40,358 nucleotides of DNA. Source: a virus. Positions within the stretch are counted from its first letter, which is position 1, and the number at the start of each line of letters is the position of its first letter. The stretch covers positions 1 to 40,358 of the IMG/VR virus record IMGVR_UViG_3300033553_000796; one strand, 5' to 3'. The notes beneath the pieces are model-generated. The model was not told the origin of the DNA, did no database searches, and saw nothing but the letters and a program-made list of their open reading frames with translations. Position numbers and translations under genes: made by a program. Positions 32,411-38,890 of this stretch are shown here, piece after piece.

Positions 32411-32439
32411 GGTTTGAGGCTCTGGCTTTTCGGTCACCT

Positions 32440-32456
32440 TTTGCACTCGTTGCAAA
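32440..32456. promoter_or_regulatory. Operator-like dyad upstream of CII-like gene
   Basis: TTTGCA-CTCGT-TGCAAA is a perfect 6-bp dyad about 55 nt ahead of the CII-like start. TTTGCAC also appears at 200-206 and 16740-16746, both in regulatory regions. Binding factor unknown. Confidence 0.45.
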
Positions 32457-32508
32457 GCATACCCCAGATGCCTCTTTAGTTGATAGTCGATTAAAGCAGG
32501 TAAACAAC

Positions 32509-32967
32509 ATGAGTAACATGTACGACCCAATTGAAACAGCCATGTATGACATGGTGCATGATTTCCCCGGCGGCGCTGTCAAGCTGGCTGCCCGTGTCAA
32601 TATGAATGCTGGCACGCTCAATAACAAAATTAACCCCTCCATGGAATCTCATCATTTGACGCTGAAAGAAGCCGTCAACCTGATGCTCGCGACCAATGAC
32701 CTTCGTTTACTACACGCAATAGGCACCGAACTCGGTTTTGTATGTGTGCCTGTTGGGCATTTGGCTGGCGTTTCTGATATTGAATTTTTGTCTGTTTTTA
32801 GCAGAGCAATGTCAGAAGTCGGCGATATGAGTCAAGCCGTTTACGAGGCTTTCAGCGATGGGAAAATCACGCGAAAGGAAGTGGAGTTAGTGCGTAAAGA
32901 AACGGTTGAAGCTATGGCTGCACTGGCTGAACTGCCGTCTCGACTTGAATCAATGTGTGATGAGTAA
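32509..32967 (+). CDS. CII-like phage regulatory protein
   Basis: 152 aa of the Phage_CP76-type CII-like family. MYDMVHDFPGGAVKLAARVN, then AGTLNNKINP and HHLTLKEAVNLMLATND give the helix-turn-helix and the H-L-T-L-x-E-A motif. The middle contains LLHAIGTELGF. The C-terminal half is helical (VYEAFSDGKITRKEVELVRKE). These proteins control early lysis or lysogeny promoters or replication in many temperate phages. AGGT precedes the ATG, and a strong terminator follows the stop. Confidence 0.8.
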   Translation: MSNMYDPIETAMYDMVHDFPGGAVKLAARVNMNAGTLNNKINPSMESHHLTLKEAVNLMLATNDLRLLHAIGTELGFVCVPVGHLAGVSDIEFLSVFSRAMSEVGDMSQAVYEAFSDGKITRKEVELVRKETVEAMAALAELPSRLESMCDE

Positions 32968-32972
32968 GTGTT

Positions 32973-33012
32973 GCCCAGCCTAAATTCAGCTAGTTAGGTT
33001 GGGCTTTTTTTT
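32973..33012 (+). terminator. Intrinsic terminator after CII-like gene
   Basis: GCCCAGCCTAA (32973-32983) pairs with TTAGGTTGGGC (32994-33004), 11 bp with one G-U, followed by eight Ts. It separates the CII-like gene from the recombinase gene. Confidence 0.85.
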
Positions 33013-33036
33013 GAGATTTATTTTCTGGGGTGCGTT

Positions 33037-33630
33037 ATGGAAATGAAAAGATATTTAACGGTTAGTGAAGAAAAAACATTGTTTAAAACGGTCGATGGCG
33101 TGGCGGGTGTATTGGCTCAGCGCGATGGTGCTTGGATGTTATTGCTTCGTCAAACTGGCATGCGTATTGGTTCATTAGCCGGATTAACGGTTGCTGATGC
33201 GAGACATGGCCTTGCGACTAATTATTTAGAACTAAAAGATGAACATGCCAAAGGTGGGAATGGTTACCAGATATTTTTAAACAAAACATCAAAGGCCTGT
33301 TTACGAGTTTTGTTAAGCAACCGTATCGAAATGGGTTACACCGCCGAACCTGATATGCCGTTAGTGATGGGCCGTAATAATCAAGGTTTGAGCATTCGTA
33401 GTTTTCAAAGTCGTATGCGAATTTGGGTTGATAAATCATGCATTGCCATGCCTGCTTCGCCACACTGGTTTCGGCATACGTTGGCAATGCGAATTATGAG
33501 CCAATCCACTGCCACTAATAAATTGGGCGTTGTGCAAGCAGCATTGGGCCATTCAACCGCTGATGCAACGATGATTTATACCCGTCCAAATCGTGAAGAT
33601 GTTGCTTTAGCAATGGAGGAAGCGTCATGA
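33037..33630 (+). CDS. FimB-sized tyrosine recombinase
   Basis: 197 aa consisting of the catalytic domain only. Arg I is in TGMRIGSLAGL, the H-x-x-R box in HWFRHTLAMR, then LGHSTADATMIYTRP with the catalytic Tyr. The N-terminal core-binding domain of integrases is absent, as in the FimB/FimE inversion enzymes of about 200 aa. The genome also has a large serine recombinase, so this enzyme is probably not the main integrase. It might invert or resolve DNA. GGGGTG precedes ATG 33037. Confidence 0.8.
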   Translation: MEMKRYLTVSEEKTLFKTVDGVAGVLAQRDGAWMLLLRQTGMRIGSLAGLTVADARHGLATNYLELKDEHAKGGNGYQIFLNKTSKACLRVLLSNRIEMGYTAEPDMPLVMGRNNQGLSIRSFQSRMRIWVDKSCIAMPASPHWFRHTLAMRIMSQSTATNKLGVVQAALGHSTADATMIYTRPNREDVALAMEEAS

Positions 33631-33872
33631 CTTGCACCTTCATCAGCATCGATACGGATGGGAAGGCAATCACTTCAGCTTTTGGCAACTTGCACCGTCA
33701 CCCTAGAAATTACTGTGAAATGGCGAATATTGACCTAAAAGTGGGTGATGCGCGTATCGGAATTAGGTTTAAAACATGGCAAGAAATGATCTCTTTTTGT
33801 GACGAGCATAATTTTACTTATAAAGATGATCGAACCGGTGTTGATAAGTACATCAGCCGCATGAGTATCTAA
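33627..33872 (+). CDS. Small hypothetical protein
   Basis: 81 aa, starting in the stop codon of the recombinase (ATGA) with a perfect GGAGGAAG ribosome site. It has a beta-rich N-terminus and FKTWQEMISFCDEHNFTYKDD helix. No family is recognised. The tight coupling suggests co-expression with the recombinase. Confidence 0.65.
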   Translation: MTCTFISIDTDGKAITSAFGNLHRHPRNYCEMANIDLKVGDARIGIRFKTWQEMISFCDEHNFTYKDDRTGVDKYISRMSI

Positions 33873-33874
33873 CC

Positions 33875-34063
33875 ATGATTGCCATTTCGATCATCATCTA
33901 CATCGTGCTGGGCGTGATTGCGATTTTATCCGATTCGCTCACCGTACAAACCGAGGCTAAAGCTGTTTTCACTAATAATTTTACCTTTATGTTGGCGACA
34001 TTGCTGTGGCCGCTGGTAGTGATATGGGCGAAATACAAATGGTATCAACGACTAAAAGGGTAA
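33875..34063 (+). CDS. Small two-helix membrane protein
   Basis: 62 aa with two predicted membrane segments: IAISIIIYIVLGVIAILSD (residues 2-20) and NFTFMLATLLWPLVVIWAKY (about 35-54), then a basic end. It starts 2 nt after the preceding stop. No family recognised. Confidence 0.6.
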   Translation: MIAISIIIYIVLGVIAILSDSLTVQTEAKAVFTNNFTFMLATLLWPLVVIWAKYKWYQRLKG

Positions 34064-34230
34064 ACCTAAGCCGTTTACCGCCTGACCGTAAACGATCGGC
34101 GTGGGCTTGGGTTCAAAAAAATAGACCGGAACAGGCTGGGCTTATTCAATCAGCTTCGTTTCAGCAACTACTAACAACGTTCAATGGTGAGGTCATTATT
34201 GAAATGGAGATTAACAATGAGAAAAATTGA
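34039..34230 (+). CDS. Small hypothetical protein
   Basis: 63 aa from ATG 34039; ATG 34006 would give 74 aa and lies further inside the membrane protein gene. It is basic, with LSRLPPDRKRSAWAWVQKNRPEQAGLI suggesting a short helical DNA or RNA-binding protein. It overlaps both neighbours, as is usual in this early region. No family recognised. Confidence 0.5.
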   Translation: MVSTTKRVNLSRLPPDRKRSAWAWVQKNRPEQAGLIQSASFQQLLTTFNGEVIIEMEINNEKN

Positions 34231-34438
34231 ACAACTACAAGAAACAGCTTTGTTTATTTTGGAATCAGAAGGCGATATGCAAACCCATCAAATCGCCTCG
34301 ATGTGTCAGCCCGCTTGTTCGGTTGCAGCTATGACCATTGCTCTCAATCAGTTGCGTGAAGAAGGCGAAATCAAAAAACGAGGTTTGAATTGGACCTTAG
34401 TTGCAGACGAGGAGGCTGCAAATGCAGACGCGGCTTGA
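34217..34438 (+). CDS. Small winged-helix-like protein
   Basis: 73 aa from ATG 34217. TALFILESEGDMQTHQIASM, then AAMTIALNQLREEGEIKKRG and LNWTLV match a winged helix-turn-helix outline. An acidic end EEAANADAA follows. It overlaps both neighbours. A regulator of early genes is possible. Confidence 0.55.
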   Translation: MRKIEQLQETALFILESEGDMQTHQIASMCQPACSVAAMTIALNQLREEGEIKKRGLNWTLVADEEAANADAA

Positions 34439-34658
34439 ATCGGTGTTGGAGTCAACCGCGAACATCGCCACCGGCATGATGGTGTCATTCCTCATGGGCA
34501 TGTTGGTGTACCCATTATTTGGTTTTGATGTGTCACCTTCCCAAAATTTTTGGATTGTGATCATTTTTACGATTGTTTCTTTTGCACGTTCATATGCATG
34601 GCGTCGTTGGTTTAACGGCCGTTTAGTGCGGAGGCTCAATCGTGGCATCAATAGCTGA
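34422..34658 (+). CDS. DUF7220-like two-helix membrane protein
   Basis: 78 aa from ATG 34422 with GAGGAGG 6-7 nt upstream. It has the family outline: RLESVLESTANIATGMMVSF, then MLVYPLFGF, NFWIVIIFTIVSFARSYAWRR and a basic RLNRG end. Two membrane segments are expected. Such genes are common in phage early regions just before the primase; their function is unknown. Confidence 0.7.
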   Translation: MQTRLESVLESTANIATGMMVSFLMGMLVYPLFGFDVSPSQNFWIVIIFTIVSFARSYAWRRWFNGRLVRRLNRGINS

Positions 34659-37362
34659 ACTTAAATCACGGATTGATCTGCATGACTTAGCAGACAAATT
34701 AGGCATGAGCCGCCCAGGTGGCCGTGGTAATTATCGTAGCCCTCATCATGATGATAAATCACCCAGCCTGTCTATTTTTGAAAAAGAAGGTAGTCAAGGC
34801 TGGAAGGATCACTCTAATGGTGATGGTGGCAGTTGCGTCGATTTAGTCATGTACACACATGCGCTTGATGTTGCTGAAGCCGTGGTTTTTTTGCATGAAC
34901 TGTATGGCCTTCCACTGGATAAACCTAATTCAGATCAACCCAGACAGGAGACAACGCGTGCAGAATACATCGCTGACAAATGTTTTGAACAAACTGAAGA
35001 AACGGTTCGTTACCTCACCGGTCGTGGCATTAATGAAGACGTGGTTCGTGGCGCCATCAAGCGTCGATCAGTGGGATGGAATAGTTGGATCTCAACCCAA
35101 GTTGGACCTGGCAATTTTGGTCATGGTGGCCCTGCTTGTGCTTTTATCGTAAAAACGCTTAATCCTGGTCGCGTAGTGGCCGTTGATTTGCGATATGAAA
35201 ATAAAGACTTAAACGGCGGCACTAAAACACAATGCCAAGGCGAAAAATCGGGTCATGTTTGGTATGACGATTTAAAAGCGATTAAGGCCGCACATACTAT
35301 ATATATAGTGGAATCACCGATTAACGCCTTGTCCGTTGCATCGGCAAAAATACCCGGTGCACAGGCTGTGGCGGTGCGTGGTTTAAATGTGCGTGCTATC
35401 GATTGGTCATTTTTAATCGGCAAGCGTGTTTTGATTTGCCTTGATGCTGATTTACCTAATGACAAAAACGAACGCCCGGGGCCAGAAGCAGGCTGGACAT
35501 TACACGAAATATTACTTGGCTTAAATATATCGGCGATGATGGTCGACCAGATGGATTGGGCTGAAAATAAGTGGAATGATGTAAATGATATTTTGATGAA
35601 TGATTCTGCTTCAGCCTGTCATTCAGCTTTACGCAAGATTGAGCCTTGGATTATTTCAGGTTTACCAGGTAAAGATAGCGTAGGTCGTTCTCGACTCTAT
35701 TTGCCACCACATGATTTTGGTCAATATTGGCGTTATCGTGCAAAAGAAGACTTCACTACCTACGTAAAATCGTTTGAAAAAAGCGAAGAGGGTATGGATG
35801 AAGAACAATTTAGCGATGTAGCAGGCTTTAGAGTGGCCGGTATTTCCCGTGTGACCATTGCCAGTGCAACAGCCACTATGACCGGCGAAAAAGACACACA
35901 ACCTAACACCACCTTTGCCGTTTCTGTACAAACCCCTCGACATGGCGCCAAGTTAATTCGGCGTGTGTTTGAAGATGAAAAACTGCACAACCTTGACCAG
36001 TGGCGTAAGTTTGGTCCAGTATTCAATCAAGCCGTATTTTCAAGGATGATAAATGTGCTGGAACGGAGTTCACATCTTGGTTCGCGTAATGCCGCCAATT
36101 TTGTCGGCCTATGCTGGCGCGATGGTCAGTTGATTATCAATGAAGGACCGGATACCTATTTCACCGATCCCGATAAACAATGCCCGTATCACAATCTGAT
36201 TTTTCCCACGGGCAGTTTGTTCGATGCCAGAAAAGTCGTGGCAGCCTATCAAGAAACATTCAGGCACAACGCCGCATCAATGATGTTGGTGTGGAGCTTA
36301 GGCGCTCATCTTAAAAACTTGCTTGGTTTTTGGCCTCACATGACCTTGCAGGCCGATAAAGGCGCGGGTAAATCAACTTTGATCAAACGCCTTGAACGTA
36401 CCATCGGTTTTACGATGTTTTCAGGCCAATCGCTGCAGACTGAGTTTCGTTTATTAACCTCAATTTCGCACACCTCGCACCCCGTTGGATGGGAAGAACT
36501 GTCGGCACGTCGGCAAGATGTTATCGATAAAGCAGTGGCCATGTTACAAGAAAATTACCAATATACCGTCAGTCGTCGTGGATCAGATATGACGGAATAC
36601 GTGTTATCAGCACCCGTATTATTAGCCGGTGAAGATGTACCGGTTCGGTCATTGTTAGGTAAATTGATTCGCTCTGAGCTCACTGGCAAACGCGGCCCGT
36701 TAATGGCTGATGATTTACCTCGTTTCCCCGTTAAACAATGGTTGCAGTTTTTAACCACAAAATCACGCCAAGAAGTCAACGCTATTTATGGCAAAGCACG
36801 GCAATTTTGTTTTGATAATTCACGTGCCAAAGGTGAAGACGATGGCGCGGTGCGTATGGCTGGTAATTATGCCGCGATCATGACGGCATGGCGTTTGTTG
36901 TGTGACTTTATGGATATCCCCAAAGAATCCGGCAATTTTATTGGTGATTGTTTGGCTGAAATGAATAGCCATGTCAGTGAAACCAGTTCAGATCGTGAAC
37001 CGTGGGTGTGGATTTTAGAAACAATCCTTTCTGAAATGGATAGTGGCCAATATCGCCACCCATTCAAGTTTGATCGCGTGACCTTAGTACCAGGTGAAGA
37101 TGATGTCGAATGCCTACTCATTAGAACTGGCCACGTTATGGATCACATCAGCCATTCCCCTGCATTACGTGAAAAGTGGAATGCCTTGCCGGTGAAATCT
37201 GATCGTGTATTCAAAAAACAATGCAAGCAAGCAGGCGTGATCTTAAAAGATGACGTTGAAAAAATTATTAATGGAAAACGGGTGTGTCACATGGTGGCAT
37301 TTAGTTTAGAAAATTTGGCGAAGTATGGACTGTATACATCAGCGCCGGAGCATATTGTATGA
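34642..37362 (+). CDS. Primase-helicase
   Basis: 906 aa from GTG 34642. The N-terminal zinc-finger-like region is NYRSPHHDDKSPSLSIFE followed by GWKDHSNGDGGSCVDLVMY. It keeps the fold pattern of CHC2 primases but lacks most cysteines. A TOPRIM domain follows, with IYIVESPINALSVASA (E224) and VLICLDADLPND. The C-terminal half is a helicase-like ATPase with Walker A KGAGKSTLIKRL (G574-T579) and GWEELSARRQDVIDKA. This is the replication protein of the phage, combining priming and unwinding. The stop overlaps the methyltransferase start. Confidence 0.85.
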   Translation: MASIAELKSRIDLHDLADKLGMSRPGGRGNYRSPHHDDKSPSLSIFEKEGSQGWKDHSNGDGGSCVDLVMYTHALDVAEAVVFLHELYGLPLDKPNSDQPRQETTRAEYIADKCFEQTEETVRYLTGRGINEDVVRGAIKRRSVGWNSWISTQVGPGNFGHGGPACAFIVKTLNPGRVVAVDLRYENKDLNGGTKTQCQGEKSGHVWYDDLKAIKAAHTIYIVESPINALSVASAKIPGAQAVAVRGLNVRAIDWSFLIGKRVLICLDADLPNDKNERPGPEAGWTLHEILLGLNISAMMVDQMDWAENKWNDVNDILMNDSASACHSALRKIEPWIISGLPGKDSVGRSRLYLPPHDFGQYWRYRAKEDFTTYVKSFEKSEEGMDEEQFSDVAGFRVAGISRVTIASATATMTGEKDTQPNTTFAVSVQTPRHGAKLIRRVFEDEKLHNLDQWRKFGPVFNQAVFSRMINVLERSSHLGSRNAANFVGLCWRDGQLIINEGPDTYFTDPDKQCPYHNLIFPTGSLFDARKVVAAYQETFRHNAASMMLVWSLGAHLKNLLGFWPHMTLQADKGAGKSTLIKRLERTIGFTMFSGQSLQTEFRLLTSISHTSHPVGWEELSARRQDVIDKAVAMLQENYQYTVSRRGSDMTEYVLSAPVLLAGEDVPVRSLLGKLIRSELTGKRGPLMADDLPRFPVKQWLQFLTTKSRQEVNAIYGKARQFCFDNSRAKGEDDGAVRMAGNYAAIMTAWRLLCDFMDIPKESGNFIGDCLAEMNSHVSETSSDREPWVWILETILSEMDSGQYRHPFKFDRVTLVPGEDDVECLLIRTGHVMDHISHSPALREKWNALPVKSDRVFKKQCKQAGVILKDDVEKIINGKRVCHMVAFSLENLAKYGLYTSAPEHIV

Positions 37363-38096
37363 GTGTTCAGTTATTCCATGGCGATTGCTTAGATATCATG
37401 AATGAAATACCTAGTAACTCAATTGATATGGTACTGGCAGACCCACCATACGGCACAACTCATTGCGATTGGGATTCGTGTTTGGATTTGGAAATCATGT
37501 GGGGTCATTTAAAGCGAGTCATTAAACCAAATGGTGCCATCGTTTTAACAGCACAAACACCGTTCGATAAGGTATTGGGCGCATCTAATCTAAAAATGCT
37601 CAGGTATGAATGGATTTTAGAAAAGCCTGCAGCGACGGGGTTCTTTAACGCTAAAAAGATGCCGTTGAAAGCGCATGAGAACATCTTGGTTTTTTATAAG
37701 AAGTTACCTACCTATAACCCTCAGATAACACATGGCCACCCACGAAAAACATCGGGTCGACTGGATATCGGTTCTGAGATATATGGCAAACCTGTGAAAA
37801 AAACAAATTATGACTCTACTAGTCGGTACCCAAGAAGTATTCAAAAATTCAAAAGTGATAAGCAAAAAAAGAAGCTGCACCCAACACAAAAGCCGGAAGC
37901 ATTAATGGAGTATTTAATTAATACATATACCAATAGTGGTGAGTGCGTGCTTGATTTCGTAATGGGTAGCGGCACAACAGGCGTGGCAGCTAAAAGACTA
38001 AACCGAAAATTCATCGGTATTGAGTTGAAAAAGATTCATTTTGATGCTGCCACAAGAAGAATCGAAAGTACTACCGCTGCGGATCGCTCGGGCTAA
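37359..38096 (+). CDS. DNA methyltransferase, beta class (N6-A or N4-C)
   Basis: 245 aa. Motif IV is LADPPYGT (D28-Y31). The target-recognition part with lysine-rich YNPQITHGHPRKTSGRL follows, then HPTQKPEALMEYLI and the AdoMet motif I DFVMGSGTTGVAA. This motif order (IV, recognition, I) marks the beta class. No restriction partner is adjacent, so self-protection or regulation is likelier than restriction-modification. It overlaps the primase stop (ATGA). Confidence 0.85.
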   Translation: MSVQLFHGDCLDIMNEIPSNSIDMVLADPPYGTTHCDWDSCLDLEIMWGHLKRVIKPNGAIVLTAQTPFDKVLGASNLKMLRYEWILEKPAATGFFNAKKMPLKAHENILVFYKKLPTYNPQITHGHPRKTSGRLDIGSEIYGKPVKKTNYDSTSRYPRSIQKFKSDKQKKKLHPTQKPEALMEYLINTYTNSGECVLDFVMGSGTTGVAAKRLNRKFIGIELKKIHFDAATRRIESTTAADRSG

Positions 38097-38105
38097 TAAG
38101 CACCG

Positions 38106-38171
38106 CGTTAGGAAGATGGGCCTTAGGACTCCACCATCATAGCCTAACCGACTCGCCGGCGTAAGCGGCCC
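38106..38171 (+). promoter_or_regulatory. Structured leader upstream of csrA
   Basis: A long hairpin is visible: GTTAGG (38107-38112) with CCTAAC (38143-38148), then GATGG (38115-38119) with CCATC (38134-38138), and an apical loop containing TTAGGAC. A second GCCG...CGGC stem follows. GGA occurs at 38111-38113, 38126-38128 and in the ribosome site AAAGGAT before csrA. CsrA proteins bind GGA in hairpin loops, so autoregulation is plausible. Confidence 0.5.
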
Positions 38172-38207
38172 AACAAATAACTTAAAGCAATGTAAAGGAT
38201 GATGAAA

Positions 38208-38411
38208 ATGTTGATATTAACCAGAAGAGTTGGTGAAAAATTAATGATTGGTGATGATGTCGAGATACATGTACTCGGCGTTAAAGGTAATCAAGTGAGA
38301 ATCGGTGTTAATGCACCTAAAGAAGTAGCTGTTCACCGTGAGGAAATTTACGATCAAATTCAGTTAGAAAAAGAAGCTGAAGAGCAATCAGATAAGGATG
38401 GTGAATCATGA
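38208..38411 (+). CDS. csrA: CsrA/RsmA carbon storage regulator
   Basis: 67 aa from ATG 38208. It contains the whole family core: [47 protein letters not shown] (residues about 1-48), including the RNA-binding LTRR at the N-terminus and the VHREEIY segment at the end of the core. CsrA dimers bind GGA motifs near ribosome sites and change translation and stability of mRNAs. A phage copy could reprogram host metabolism or motility. It ends in ATGA shared with the next gene. Confidence 0.9.
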   Translation: MLILTRRVGEKLMIGDDVEIHVLGVKGNQVRIGVNAPKEVAVHREEIYDQIQLEKEAEEQSDKDGES

Positions 38412-38554
38412 TTGCAGAGCCTGAAAAATGCTGCCAAAGCTGCAGACAATATAAACCTGTATCACTGATGAGCAAACGAAAAGTAACGGGGTATGACGGC
38501 GTTAAACGTTCGATTCTTCGTTGTAACCAGTGTTGGGAAATAAGGGGTAAATGA
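38408..38554 (+). CDS. Small cysteine-rich zinc-finger-like protein
   Basis: 48 aa. CCQSC (residues 8-12) and CNQC (about 39-42) are spaced like a four-cysteine zinc knuckle, with a basic linker [13 protein letters not shown]. It begins in the csrA stop (ATGA) and ends in the next start. No family recognised beyond zinc binding. Confidence 0.6.
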   Translation: MIAEPEKCCQSCRQYKPVSLMSKRKVTGYDGVKRSILRCNQCWEIRGK

Positions 38555-38745
38555 TGACTATTGATATCGGTCGCTGTACTTCTTGCCAACGTGATGAATG
38601 CATTAAGCCTAAAGCGCGTGATTTATATCCTGAACTTGGCTGTGCTGATTGGGAAACGAAAGAAGTTTGCAATATCGATGCATCATGGCCTGAGACGTTA
38701 TCAAAAGAAGTTGATCAGGCGATGGCTGGTAATGCTAATGGCTGA
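38551..38745 (+). CDS. Small cysteine-containing hypothetical protein
   Basis: 64 aa, ATG overlapping the preceding stop. CTSCQRDEC (residues 9-17), C31 and C40 could bind zinc. The C-terminus (WPETLSKEVDQAMAG) is helical. It follows another zinc-finger-like gene in an overlapping chain. Function unknown. Confidence 0.55.
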   Translation: MMTIDIGRCTSCQRDECIKPKARDLYPELGCADWETKEVCNIDASWPETLSKEVDQAMAGNANG

Positions 38746-38890
38746 CGTTGTTGTCGAAACTAGGGGCGAGATCGACATAGATGCAGTATCTGACTTCTTG
38801 TTACCGTTGCTCTTTAAGCATCTAACTGATAATAAAATTAATGAAAAACCAAGCCGCCCTTTATCTGAGATCCAGCAAAGACCGCAGTGA
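38738..38890 (+). CDS. Small hypothetical protein overlapping recombinase
   Basis: 50 aa from ATG 38738; ATG 38732 is equally possible. It overlaps the preceding stop and runs 50 nt into the serine recombinase gene. Acidic N-terminus, then SDFLLPLLFKHLTDN helix. No family recognised. It may simply couple translation into the recombinase. Confidence 0.4.
   Translation: MADVVVETRGEIDIDAVSDFLLPLLFKHLTDNKINEKPSRPLSEIQQRPQ

Noticed and set aside
35295-35308. ACTATATATATAGT palindrome as replication origin
   Set aside because: It lies within the primase coding sequence as a short AT palindrome, with no iterons or AT-rich unwinding region around it.
37359-38096. Complete restriction-modification system
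   Set aside because: The methyltransferase has no adjacent restriction gene; the HSDR_N-like gene is 6 kb away, in another operon and without a helicase.
38100-38180. tRNA or integron attC-like site between methyltransferase and csrA
   Set aside because: GTTAGG/CCTAAC and GCCCAAC superficially look like attC core ends, but the spacing is too short, there is no paired simple-site layout, and no cloverleaf or TTCRA T-loop is present. A csrA leader hairpin is simpler.
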